A stretch of 64,000 bases of DNA from Tenacibaculum haliotis (GTDB taxonomy: Bacteria; Bacteroidota; Bacteroidia; Flavobacteriales; Flavobacteriaceae). The translations under genes and the position numbers were made by a program. The notes under the pieces were generated by a model. The model saw only the letters and a program-made list of their open reading frames with translations. It was not told where the DNA came from and ran no database searches. The stretch spans positions 62,001 to 126,000 of the forward strand of contig NZ_JAOBTH010000028.1 in NCBI RefSeq assembly GCF_025215075.1. Reading direction: 5' to 3'. Positions 26,625 to 34,694 of the stretch are shown here, one piece after another (within the stretch, counting starts at the first letter, position 1; every line of letters starts with the position of its first letter).

Positions 26625-27032
26625 TTAAATTATTTTAGAAGTTATTGGTGTTTCACCTTTTACCATTTTAGCAACAGGACATTTCCCTGCCATTTCTAAC
26701 AACTTAATTCTTTGCGACTCTGTAACTTCTTTTTCAAAAGATATTTCTTCTGTTAATGTTTTTTTAATTCCTTCGGATGTTAACTCTTCTTTCTGAGTTA
26801 CGTTGACCGTTATTTTACCAACATTCCAGTTTTTACGCTCTGCATACATTCGTAATGTAATTGACACACAACTACCAATTGCTGTTAATAAATACTCTAC
26901 AGGCGTTGGTCCTTTATTATTACCTCCTTTATTTGTTGGTACATCAATTACTGCCTTATAATTTCGCATAGTCGCCTCTGCATAATAATTATCAGTTGTT
27001 AATATGGTTTCTGAAGATACTTTACTTGCCAT
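26625..27032 (-). CDS. OsmC family peroxide-detoxifying protein
   Basis: Thiol peroxidase of the OsmC/YhfA group, 135 residues. The two catalytic cysteines are visible, in AIGSCVSITLRM (about C54) and GKCPVAKMV (about C118), each in the expected context. OsmC/Ohr enzymes reduce organic hydroperoxides using lipoyl donors, while YhfA-like members are less defined; this sequence looks closer to YhfA. The gene abuts doxX with no spacer and is followed after 2 bases by the flavin reductase, making a three-gene operon. Confidence 0.9.
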   Translation of the reverse strand: MASKVSSETILTTDNYYAEATMRNYKAVIDVPTNKGGNNKGPTPVEYLLTAIGSCVSITLRMYAERKNWNVGKITVNVTQKEELTSEGIKKTLTEEISFEKEVTESQRIKLLEMAGKCPVAKMVKGETPITSKII

Positions 27033-27383
27033 TTATATTTTTTTACTATACACATACGAAGTTATTAATAAAACCATTGCTATTCCTGCACCAAATTGCT
27101 CCCCATCTCCAATCATAAAATGCGCAAAAAAGGCAAGAATAAAAGCAAAGAAAAAACCTGCATATGCCCATTCGTTTAAAAATTTACCTCTAAAAAACCA
27201 CAAAGCTATTAGCCCTAAAATTTTTACAACTCCGTATGGATAAATAATATAAGATGGATAACCAAACCCTTCAAACATTGTTGATACTTCTGCATTATTA
27301 AAAAAGTACATTCCTGCAGACATCAGCATCATTACGGTTAATAAACCTGTAGTCACATAAAAAATAATTTTATCTCTTTTCAT
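27033..27383 (-). CDS. DoxX-like membrane protein
   Basis: Four-helix membrane protein of the DoxX family (about 116 residues from the ATG at 27383, MKRDKIIFYVTTG). I reject the longer frame, whose ATG at 27437 falls inside the TTCCATGGAA operator-like box. DoxX-type proteins often accompany thiol-oxidation and redox-stress genes. First of the operon doxX-osmC-flavin reductase. A minus-strand -7 box TACATTTG (27407-27414) lies 23 bases upstream and the CCATGG palindrome covers the -33 position. Confidence 0.72.
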   Translation of the reverse strand: MKRDKIIFYVTTGLLTVMMLMSAGMYFFNNAEVSTMFEGFGYPSYIIYPYGVVKILGLIALWFFRGKFLNEWAYAGFFFAFILAFFAHFMIGDGEQFGAGIAMVLLITSYVYSKKI

Positions 27384-27406
27384 CTTGATTCGTTTTAATT
27401 TCAATG

Positions 27407-27442
27407 CAAATGTACAAAAAATAAATTTAATTTCCATGGAAT
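27407..27442 (-). promoter_or_regulatory. Promoter and TTCCATGGAA palindrome of the doxX-osmC operon
   Basis: TACATTTG (27407-27414, minus strand) is a good -7 box. About 19 bases upstream lies TTCCATGGAA (27432-27441), a perfect 10-bp palindrome whose extended sequence AAATTCCATGGAAATTA matches the box before the pirin pair at 14 of 17 positions. Confidence 0.55.
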
Positions 27443-27485
27443 TTAATTTCTAGGTAAGTTATTATAATAAAACAATAGTATTTTA

Positions 27486-27493
27486 TACTTTTG
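27486..27493 (+). promoter_or_regulatory. -7 element just before the GNAT gene
   Basis: TACTTTTG fits TAnnTTTG and ends 4 bases before the ATG at 27498, implying a leaderless or nearly leaderless transcript. No clear -33 TTG. Confidence 0.45.
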
Positions 27494-27497
27494 TAAA

Positions 27498-27968
27498 ATG
27501 AATACAATAGAAATAGAAAATTTTAAAACGCAATATTCTACTCATTTTTATGACTTGAATATAGAATGGCTGAAAACCTTTTTTTATGTTGAACCTTTTG
27601 ATGAAGAAGTTTTAAGCAATCCTACTACATATATTATTAATAAAGGCGGACATATATTTTTCGCAAAATTAAATAATGAAATTGTTGGTACAGTTGCTTT
27701 AATGCCAAAAGGAACTACTTTCGAGTTAACGAAAATGGCCGTTTCACCAAAACACAGAGGTTTTAAAATCGGACAAAAATTAATGCAGCATTGTATAAAT
27801 TTTGCTAAAACTGATTTACAGTTGAACAACTTAATTTTATATTCTAATACCGCCTTAGAAAACGCTATTTACATCTATAAAAAATATGGATTTATAGAAA
27901 TTCCTGTTGAAGAAAACTGTCCTTATGAAAGATGTAATATTAAAATGAAATTACATCTAAATAATTAA
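27498..27968 (+). CDS. GNAT family N-acetyltransferase
   Basis: 156-residue acetyl-CoA-dependent transferase of the GNAT fold. The acetyl-CoA loop is visible as MAVSPKHRGFKIGQKLMQHC (about 83-102; R/Q-x-x-G-x-G/A type) and the preceding strand as GTVALMPKGTTFELTKM. The C-terminal part has NAIYIYKKYGFIEIP, the typical GNAT end. The substrate (protein, antibiotic or small amine) cannot be read from sequence. Divergent from the doxX operon, with a terminator shared with aceA downstream. Confidence 0.88.
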   Translation: MNTIEIENFKTQYSTHFYDLNIEWLKTFFYVEPFDEEVLSNPTTYIINKGGHIFFAKLNNEIVGTVALMPKGTTFELTKMAVSPKHRGFKIGQKLMQHCINFAKTDLQLNNLILYSNTALENAIYIYKKYGFIEIPVEENCPYERCNIKMKLHLNN

Positions 27969-27994
27969 AAAACTCCAGATTTCTCTGGAGTTTT
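27969..27994. terminator. Terminator between GNAT gene and aceA
   Basis: AAAACTCCAGA (27969-27979) / TCTGGAGTTTT (27984-27994) perfect 11-bp stem, 4-base loop, A- and T-flanked, between convergent genes. Confidence 0.85.
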
Positions 27995-28052
27995 CACTTC
28001 AAAATAAAATATACAATTAACTAATTATACACTTTTAGTTTATTAAAATTAT

Positions 28053-29675
28053 CTATACTGCAACTTCAATTTTTCTGATTTCTTGCTGATTTAATTCAAA
28101 CTGATTAGATGTGTTTTTCTCACCTCCTGCTTTTAAAGCATTATCACCAGCAAAAAAAGTTTTATGATCATCACCCAAATTAGATCCTGCCATTCTTTGA
28201 TGCTTCACACACGAAACTCCTTTTCTGATTTCTTGTCTCTGTACTCCTTTTACATATGCTAACATTCCGTCCTCTCCAAAATAACCTTCCGTTAAATCAT
28301 TCATATGAAGCGCTGTTGTATGATATGTTGGTAACGTTATTAAATGATGAAAAATACCTGCTTCACGCGCACTATCTGCTTGAAAAGTTCTGATTTTCTC
28401 ATCAGCTATCCTACATAATTCAGAGCCATCATATATAACATCCATTAAATTGTTTTTATCATAAAAAGACATGTCTTTTCCCTCAATAAACATTGTATCA
28501 TATACTTGATTACGAAAATTTAATGTCCAATTAAAAGAAGGCGAATTATTATATACTAATTTTGCATTAGGTACCACTTCTCTTACCTTATTAACCATAT
28601 TTGCAATTTGTCCTACATGCGGAGTTGGCGTTTCGATCCATAATAAATCGGCACCATTTTGTAAACTCGTAATACAATCTAACACTACTCTATCAATATT
28701 AGAACCTTCCTTAAATTTATACAATCCGTTTGCCAATCTTACCGGGCGCACTAATTTTCCGCCTCTCTTCAATAAAACATCATCCTCTTTAGCTTCATCA
28801 ATTCCAATTTCTTCAGCTTCTACAAAAGCTAAATATTGCGATGCTAAATCTCCTGGTTCTTGACTTACTGGTAATTTTTGGGTTAAACCTGCTCCTTCAG
28901 AATCGGTACGCGCCACTATAACTCCGTCTTCAATACCTAACTCTAAAAAAGCATATCTAATTGCATTTAACTTCGCAATAAAATCTTCGTGAGGAACCGT
29001 TACTTTTCCGTCTTGATGACCACATTGCTTTGCATCAGAAACTTGATTTTCTATCTGAATAGCACAAGCTCCCGCCTGAATCATTTGTTTTGCTAATAAA
29101 TATGTTGCTTCTTCATTACCAAAACCTGCATCAATATCTGCTATAATTGGTACAATATGGGTTTCGAAATTATCTATTTGATCTTGTACATCTTCACCGT
29201 TTTCTAATCTTCTAAATAAATCATTTAACTCAATTGCATCTGCTTGACGTAGAAAATCATAAATCTCACTAATTAATGAAGAAACAGCTGTTTTTTCGTG
29301 CATTGATTGATCTGGAAGTGGTCCAAATTCAGATCGTAACGCTGCTACCATCCAACCCGATAAATACAAATACCTTTTACTAGTTGTTTGATGATGTTTT
29401 TTTACTGCTATCATTTTTTGCTGCGCCACAAATCCGTGCCAACAACCTAAAGACTGCGTATATTTTGATGAATCTGCATCATACTCAGCCATATCTTTTC
29501 TCATGATACCTGCTGTGTATTTGGCAATTTCTAAACCTGTTTTAAAACGATTTTGTGTAATCATTCTAGCTGCATTTTCAGAAGTAATAGAATCCCAAGT
29601 ACTACCGTATTTTTTCTTAAGAGATTTTACGGTTTCTAATGCCGAATTATAACTTCCTTGCGCTAAATTTTTCAT
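28053..29675 (-). CDS. aceA: Isocitrate lyase
   Basis: First enzyme of the glyoxylate shunt: cleaves isocitrate to glyoxylate and succinate. The catalytic loop KQCGHQDGKVTVPHEDF places the essential cysteine at C218. The ADIDAGFGN metal/substrate motif is at about 180-188, and the NNSPSFNW segment (about 376-383) closes the active site. At 540 residues it belongs to the longer (Pseudomonas-type) ICL group rather than the 434-residue E. coli type, as usual in Bacteroidota. It lies 85 bases downstream of aceB on the same strand, with a hairpin between them, and is likely controlled by the regulator upstream of aceB. Confidence 0.96.
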   Translation of the reverse strand: MKNLAQGSYNSALETVKSLKKKYGSTWDSITSENAARMITQNRFKTGLEIAKYTAGIMRKDMAEYDADSSKYTQSLGCWHGFVAQQKMIAVKKHHQTTSKRYLYLSGWMVAALRSEFGPLPDQSMHEKTAVSSLISEIYDFLRQADAIELNDLFRRLENGEDVQDQIDNFETHIVPIIADIDAGFGNEEATYLLAKQMIQAGACAIQIENQVSDAKQCGHQDGKVTVPHEDFIAKLNAIRYAFLELGIEDGVIVARTDSEGAGLTQKLPVSQEPGDLASQYLAFVEAEEIGIDEAKEDDVLLKRGGKLVRPVRLANGLYKFKEGSNIDRVVLDCITSLQNGADLLWIETPTPHVGQIANMVNKVREVVPNAKLVYNNSPSFNWTLNFRNQVYDTMFIEGKDMSFYDKNNLMDVIYDGSELCRIADEKIRTFQADSAREAGIFHHLITLPTYHTTALHMNDLTEGYFGEDGMLAYVKGVQRQEIRKGVSCVKHQRMAGSNLGDDHKTFFAGDNALKAGGEKNTSNQFELNQQEIRKIEVAV

Positions 29676-29721
29676 AAGTTTGTTTTTTAATTATTAAAGT
29701 TTTCTAGATTTTGATAATTCC

Positions 29722-29752
29722 GTCTCGCAAACTATTGCCGTAGTTGCGAGAC
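29722..29752. other. Hairpin in the aceB-aceA spacer
   Basis: GTCTCGCAAACTA / TAGTTGCGAGAC forms a 12-bp stem with one bulged base. For aceBA transcripts (minus strand) it is not followed by a U run, so it looks like an intercistronic stability or processing element. On the plus strand it is followed by eight T, so it could terminate antisense RNA from aceA. Confidence 0.55.
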
Positions 29753-29760
29753 ACTTTTTT

Positions 29761-31356
29761 TTATATATGTTTGTATGCCGAAAGCGTTAAAAACTCTTTG
29801 TATTCTTTTGATACAACTAATTCATCAAACAGCTCAATTGCTAGTGTAAATTTTCCATTTGTAAAATTACTTTCTCCTACTAAATTTTTAATTTTTTCTA
29901 ACTCTTCTTTCTTTAATGACTGATACATCAAAAGATTAAAATTTCTACCATCTTCAATCTTTACATTACGATGTAACCACAACCAAACCTGAGTTCTTGA
30001 AATTTCTGCAGTAGCAGCATCTTCCATCAAGTTATACAAAGCTGCCGCTCCGTTTCCGCGCAACCAACTTTCGAGATATAAGATACCAACATTTATGTTT
30101 TTTCTAATTCCCTCTTCAGTAATAGTTCCTTTTGGCATTTCAACTAAGTCAGCTTCAGAAATTTTTATATCATCTCTAGAAACATGTATTTGGTTTTTAG
30201 TAGTCATATTTTCATTAAAAACATCCATTGCTACTTTTACTAAGCCCGGATGTGCAACCCACGTACCATCATGTCCATTCTTTACCTCTTGCTCCTTATC
30301 TGCAAATACTTTCGCAAAGGCAGCATCGTTAGCTTTTTCATCATTTTTAATCGGAATTTGAGCTGCCATACCTCCCATTGCATGTACTTTTCTTTTATGG
30401 CATGTTTGAATTACACGCAATGAATATGCTTCCATAAACGGAGTTTTCATTGTTACCTGATCTCTATTTGGAACCATAAAATTCCTGTGATTTCTAAACT
30501 TTTTGATATATGAGAAAATATAATCCCAACGACCACAGTTTAAACCAGCCATATGATCTTTTAACTCATATATAATTTCATCTAACTGAAAACTAGCCGT
30601 AATTGTTTCAATCAACACCGTTGCTTTTATTGTTTTCTGCGGAATATTTAAATAGTCTTGCGCAAACACAAAAACATCATTCCACCATCTAGCTTCATTG
30701 TAATGTTCTAATTTTGGCAGGTAAAAATAAGTTGCTGAGTTTTGTTCTTGTAAGGTTTTAATATTATGAAAAAAATACAATCCGAAATCAACCAAAGAAC
30801 CAGACATTTCTTGTCCATCTATAATAAAATGTTTTTCATTTAAATGCAACCCTCTTGGTCTTACCAACAAAGTTGCAGTTTGATTGTTCAGTGAATATTT
30901 TTTATTATTTTTCTCGTTATAGAACGAGATTGTTTTGTTGTTTGCATCTCTTAAGTTAATCTGACCTTCTAAATTATTTGAGATATTAGGAGAATTACTA
31001 TCTTCAAAATCTGCCATAAAAGTTTTAGCTCCAGAATTCAAAGCATTAATAATCATTTTACGATCTACCGGTCCAGTAATCTCAACCCTTCTATCTAATA
31101 AATCGTGTGGCAATTCTGCACACACCCAATCATCTTCTCTAATAGCTTTTGTTTCTGAAGGAAAAGAAGGGTAATTTCCCATATTAAAATAAGCCTGATC
31201 AATTTCTCTTTCCTCTAATAACTGTAATCGCTTTTTGTTAAATTTTTCATGAAGATGAGTTAAAAACAGTTTTGCATCATCTGTTAAAACACTTTTATAA
31301 TTAGCCCCATTAAAACCTACATACTGAATTCCTTTTACCAAAACATCCTGACTCAT
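29761..31356 (-). CDS. aceB: Malate synthase A
   Basis: Second glyoxylate-shunt enzyme: condenses glyoxylate and acetyl-CoA to malate. Motifs: GPVDRKMIINALNSGAKTFMADFEDS (in parts, about 95-120), ATVLIETITASFQLDEI with the metal-ligand glutamate, LNCGRWDYIFSYIKK (about 275-289), and WVAHPGLV (about 371-378). At 531 residues it matches the A (AceB) isoform. First gene of the aceB-aceA operon; a -33/-7-like promoter and a 16-bp palindrome lie immediately upstream. Confidence 0.96.
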   Translation of the reverse strand: MSQDVLVKGIQYVGFNGANYKSVLTDDAKLFLTHLHEKFNKKRLQLLEEREIDQAYFNMGNYPSFPSETKAIREDDWVCAELPHDLLDRRVEITGPVDRKMIINALNSGAKTFMADFEDSNSPNISNNLEGQINLRDANNKTISFYNEKNNKKYSLNNQTATLLVRPRGLHLNEKHFIIDGQEMSGSLVDFGLYFFHNIKTLQEQNSATYFYLPKLEHYNEARWWNDVFVFAQDYLNIPQKTIKATVLIETITASFQLDEIIYELKDHMAGLNCGRWDYIFSYIKKFRNHRNFMVPNRDQVTMKTPFMEAYSLRVIQTCHKRKVHAMGGMAAQIPIKNDEKANDAAFAKVFADKEQEVKNGHDGTWVAHPGLVKVAMDVFNENMTTKNQIHVSRDDIKISEADLVEMPKGTITEEGIRKNINVGILYLESWLRGNGAAALYNLMEDAATAEISRTQVWLWLHRNVKIEDGRNFNLLMYQSLKKEELEKIKNLVGESNFTNGKFTLAIELFDELVVSKEYKEFLTLSAYKHI

Positions 31357-31382
31357 AACTACTTATTTTTTTATTGATAGTT

Positions 31383-31411
31383 CAATGATATAAAAAATAA
31401 ACTAAAACAAA
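31383..31411 (-). promoter_or_regulatory. Predicted promoter of aceBA
   Basis: Minus strand: TTTG (-33; 31408-31411) and TATCATTG (-7-like, one mismatch to TAnnTTTG; 31383-31390) with 17-base spacing. The operator palindrome lies immediately upstream of the -33 box. Confidence 0.5.
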
Positions 31412-31427
31412 TAGCGAACGTTCGCTA
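31412..31427. promoter_or_regulatory. 16-bp perfect palindrome, probable operator of the RamB-like regulator
   Basis: TAGCGAACGTTCGCTA is fully self-complementary. A half copy, TTCGCTA, recurs at 31457-31463, inside the regulator's own promoter. It lies between divergent aceB and the XRE-type regulator, the expected place for shunt control and autoregulation. Confidence 0.65.
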
Positions 31428-31470
31428 AACATATTAAATATTCTAATTTTTATTAATTCGCTAATTTTAA

Positions 31471-31478
31471 TACCTTTG
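31471..31478 (+). promoter_or_regulatory. -7 element of the regulator gene
   Basis: TACCTTTG fits TAnnTTTG and leaves a leader of about 20 bases to the TTG start at 31505. The TTCGCTA half-operator (31457-31463) lies in its spacer. Confidence 0.6.
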
Positions 31479-31504
31479 AATTACGAATCTTTTAATAAAA
31501 AACT

Positions 31505-32983
31505 TTGGAAGAAGAATACATTAGACTTGTTTTTGGATTAAAACTAAAACAAATACGTACGGATAAAAAACTATCTCTCTTCGGATTAGCAAAACTTACA
31601 GGCTTATCAAAATCTTATTTAAACGAGATTGAAAAAGGAAAAAAATATCCTAAAACAGATAAAATTGTTATTCTTTCAGAAAAGCTAGAAGTTTCGTACG
31701 ACCATTTAGTTTCTTTAAAACTTGATAAAAACCTAGCTCCAATTGGTGAGATTTTACAATCTAAAATTTTAAAAGAAATTCCGTTAGATTTATTCGGAAT
31801 TAAAGAAAGTAACTTAATAGACATTGTAGCAAATGCTCCTGCTAAAGTAAATGCATTTATTAGTACTATTATAAAAATATCTCAGAACTATAATTTAACT
31901 CGAGAAAATTTCTTCTTAGCTTCTTTACGTTCTTACCAAGAAGCACATAATAATTATTTTGAAGATATCGAAAATAGTGTTGTCGCTTTTGCCAAAGCAT
32001 ATCATATCAACCTAAACAAACCTATTCATTCTAAAGATTTAGAAGATATTTTAACTGAAGAATACGGCTACACTATTAATAACGAAGAACTTTCTAAACA
32101 TCAAAAACTATCAGAAATAAGAACTATTTATATCCCTAAAAACAAAACATTACTTATATATAACGATATAAGCGAAGCTCAAAAAACATTTATTTACGCA
32201 AAAGAATTAGCTTACAATTATCTAAAAATAGAGAATCGTTTATATACTTTCCCTTGGATAAAATTCGAGAGTTTCGATCAGGTTTTACATAATTTTATAG
32301 CTTCTTATTTTGCTGGTGCTTTAATAATACCAAAAGACAATTTAATAGAAAACTTAACTCATTTTTTCTCATTAAAAGAATGGCAACCGCTACAATTACA
32401 TAAAATAACTAAAAATTATAATTGCTCTGACGAAACATTTTATCAGCGATTAACTAATATTTTACCGAAGCATTTTAATATAAAAAACCTGTTCTTCTTA
32501 CGGTTTACACATGAAGAAAACTCACCTGTTTTTAAGCTATCAAAAGAATTACACATTACGCAGCAACAAGCACCGCATGCCAACAGAAATAACGAGCATT
32601 ATTGCAGAAGATGGGTTTCTATAAAAACAATTCAAGATTTAGAAAAAACAATCGATAAAAACTCATCTTACGGAATACAAATTTCCTCTTACGAAAACAC
32701 CAAAAACGAATACCTAGTATTATCTGCCGCAACTTCCGATCCTTTTAAAGGAAAAAATAATCGAAGTGTAAGTATTGGCATGTTACTTTCACCTCATTTA
32801 AAGAAAAAAATTCAGTTTTTTAAAGACGATACTTTCACAAAAAAAACAGTAGGTGTTACTTGTGAAACCTGCGCTATTAAAAACTGTGAAGAACGTGTAG
32901 CTGAACCGCGTATTTTAAACAAACAATCTAGAAACAATGAAATTGCAAAAACCATAGAAAACATCATTCAATCATACACTTAA
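31505..32983 (+). CDS. XRE-family short-chain acyl metabolism regulator (RamB/PrpR-like)
   Basis: 492-residue transcription factor: an XRE helix-turn-helix at about 12-66 (KLSLFGLAKLTGLSKSYLNEIEKG), a central ImmA/IrrE-like (DUF955) region without an HExxH zinc motif, and a C-terminal DUF2083-like domain. Three cysteines in GVTCETCAIKNC (C453, C456, C461), with another in HYCRRW upstream, fit the Fe-S/short-chain-acyl-CoA sensing site described for mycobacterial PrpR. RamB and PrpR control aceA and methylcitrate genes, so location next to aceB strongly suggests glyoxylate-shunt control. Start codon is TTG at 31505; no ATG gives an intact HTH. Confidence 0.88.
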   Translation: MEEEYIRLVFGLKLKQIRTDKKLSLFGLAKLTGLSKSYLNEIEKGKKYPKTDKIVILSEKLEVSYDHLVSLKLDKNLAPIGEILQSKILKEIPLDLFGIKESNLIDIVANAPAKVNAFISTIIKISQNYNLTRENFFLASLRSYQEAHNNYFEDIENSVVAFAKAYHINLNKPIHSKDLEDILTEEYGYTINNEELSKHQKLSEIRTIYIPKNKTLLIYNDISEAQKTFIYAKELAYNYLKIENRLYTFPWIKFESFDQVLHNFIASYFAGALIIPKDNLIENLTHFFSLKEWQPLQLHKITKNYNCSDETFYQRLTNILPKHFNIKNLFFLRFTHEENSPVFKLSKELHITQQQAPHANRNNEHYCRRWVSIKTIQDLEKTIDKNSSYGIQISSYENTKNEYLVLSAATSDPFKGKNNRSVSIGMLLSPHLKKKIQFFKDDTFTKKTVGVTCETCAIKNCEERVAEPRILNKQSRNNEIAKTIENIIQSYT

Positions 32984-32988
32984 ACGAC

Positions 32989-33018
32989 TTGTAGTATAAA
33001 CGGTTTTTCTTACTTTAG
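32989..33018 (+). promoter_or_regulatory. Promoter of the carboxyltransferase gene
   Basis: TTG (32989-32991) and TACTTTAG (33011-33018; one mismatch to TAnnTTTG), spacing 19, 24 bases before the ATG. Confidence 0.5.
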
Positions 33019-33042
33019 CAATCGCAAACAAATAACTTACAA

Positions 33043-34671
33043 ATGGATCTTAACTTCAACAAAAACGAAGACCACAATAAACTTTTAGCATCAGATTTAC
33101 GCACTCGCTTTGCCAAAGTAAAATTAGGCGGCGGGCAAAAGCGTATTGATAAACATCACGAAAAAGGAAAATTAACCGCACGAGAGCGTATTGAATATCT
33201 TTTAGATGACAATACTAAATCGATAGAAATCGGAGCTTTTGCAGGTGAAGAAATGTATAAAGAACATGGTGGATGCCCTTCTGGTGGTGTGGTTGTAAAA
33301 ATAGGTTATGTTAGCGGTAAACAATGCATTGTTGTTGCCAATGACGCCACTGTAAAAGCTGGCGCCTGGTTTCCTATTACAGGAAAAAAGAACTTAAGAG
33401 CACAAGAAATATCAATAGAAAATAAATTACCAATTATATACTTAGTAGATTCTGCTGGTGTTTATTTACCACTACAAGATGAAATCTTCCCTGATAAAGA
33501 ACACTTTGGACGTATTTTTAGAAACAACGCCGTGATGAGTAGCATGGGAATCACTCAAATTTCTGCCGTAATGGGAAGTTGTGTTGCTGGTGGTGCTTAT
33601 TTGCCAATTATGAGCGATGAAGCTTTAATTGTTGACAAAACAGCAAGTATCTTTTTAGCCGGAAGTTATTTAGTAAAAGCTGCTATTGGAGAAAGTATTG
33701 ATAACGAAACACTTGGTGGAGCAACTACACATTGCGAAATTTCAGGCGTTACCGACTACAAAGCTAAAGATGATAAAGATGCTTTAGATAAAATAAAGTT
33801 TATTGTTGATAAAATTGGAGATGCTGATAAAGCTGGATACAGTCGTAAAAAAGCTTTTCCTCCAAAAGAAAACGAAGAAGACATTTTCGGAATCCTTCCG
33901 AAAGAAAGAAATGCGCAATATGATATGCTAGAAATCATCAATCGTTTGGTTGATAATTCTGAATTTGAGCAATACAAAGAAGGTTACGGAAAAACAATTA
34001 TTACAGGTTACGGTCGTATTGACGGTTGGGCTGTTGGTATTGTTGCCAACCAACGAAAGTTAGTAAAAACTAAAAAAGGCGAAATGCAATTTGGTGGAGT
34101 GATCTATAACGATTCTGCCGACAAAGCAACTCGTTTTATCGCTAACTGTAATCAGAAAAAAATACCGTTAGTTTTCCTACAAGATGTTACTGGTTTTATG
34201 GTAGGTTCTAAATCTGAACATGGCGGAATTATAAAAGACGGTGCCAAAATGGTAAATGCGTTAAGTAATTCTGTCGTTCCTAAATTCACCATCGTTATTG
34301 GCAATTCGTACGGAGCAGGAAACTACGCTATGTGTGGTAAAGCTTACGACCCTAGATTAATTGCTGCTTGGCCAAGTGCCGAATTAGCTGTAATGAGTGG
34401 AAACTCTGCTGCTAAGGTTTTATTACAAATTGAAACTGCTTCGTTAAAAAAACGTGGAGAAGAAATTACTCCTGAAAAAGAAGCTGAATTATTCGACAAA
34501 ATAAAATCTCGTTACGACAATCAGATTTCACCTTATTATGCAGCTGCAAGAATCTGGACAGACGGTGTAATTAATCCGTTAGATACCAGAACATGGATTT
34601 CTATGGGTATTGAAGCTGCAGATCATGCTCCTATCGAGAAGAAATTTAATTTAGGTGTTATACAAGTATAA
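33043..34671 (+). CDS. Acyl-CoA carboxylase carboxyltransferase subunit, MccB-like
   Basis: Beta subunit of a biotin-dependent acyl-CoA carboxylase: moves the carboxyl group from biotin to the acyl-CoA. Two crotonase-fold domains; first with GVVVKIGYVSGKQC and the oxyanion/biotin region LVDSAGVYLPLQDEIFPD (about 144-161), FGRIFRNNAVMSSMG, and GSCVAGGAYLP; second with GFMVGSKSEHGGIIKDGAKM and GNSYGAGNYAMCGKAYDPR. The FPD-(R/K)EHFGRIF and SEHGGIIKDGAKM segments favour methylcrotonyl-CoA (leucine/isovalerate) over propionyl-CoA. No biotin carboxylase gene is adjacent, so its partner must be elsewhere. 542 residues. Substrate is provisional. Confidence 0.87.
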   Translation: MDLNFNKNEDHNKLLASDLRTRFAKVKLGGGQKRIDKHHEKGKLTARERIEYLLDDNTKSIEIGAFAGEEMYKEHGGCPSGGVVVKIGYVSGKQCIVVANDATVKAGAWFPITGKKNLRAQEISIENKLPIIYLVDSAGVYLPLQDEIFPDKEHFGRIFRNNAVMSSMGITQISAVMGSCVAGGAYLPIMSDEALIVDKTASIFLAGSYLVKAAIGESIDNETLGGATTHCEISGVTDYKAKDDKDALDKIKFIVDKIGDADKAGYSRKKAFPPKENEEDIFGILPKERNAQYDMLEIINRLVDNSEFEQYKEGYGKTIITGYGRIDGWAVGIVANQRKLVKTKKGEMQFGGVIYNDSADKATRFIANCNQKKIPLVFLQDVTGFMVGSKSEHGGIIKDGAKMVNALSNSVVPKFTIVIGNSYGAGNYAMCGKAYDPRLIAAWPSAELAVMSGNSAAKVLLQIETASLKKRGEEITPEKEAELFDKIKSRYDNQISPYYAAARIWTDGVINPLDTRTWISMGIEAADHAPIEKKFNLGVIQV

Positions 34672-34673
34672 TT

Positions 34674-34689
34674 TCACACATCATTAGTT
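34674..34689 (+). repeat. 16-bp direct repeat, left copy
   Basis: TCACACATCATTAGTT, exactly repeated at 36406-36421. The two copies bracket the gene pair at 34695-36376 and each leads into an ATGAG start. Confidence 0.85.
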
Positions 34690-34694
34690 TAGTT

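Noticed and set aside
27384..27437. Longer start for the DoxX-like gene at 27437
   Set aside because: The extra codons lie in a palindromic operator-like box and promoter; the ATG at 27383 opens a normal membrane segment.
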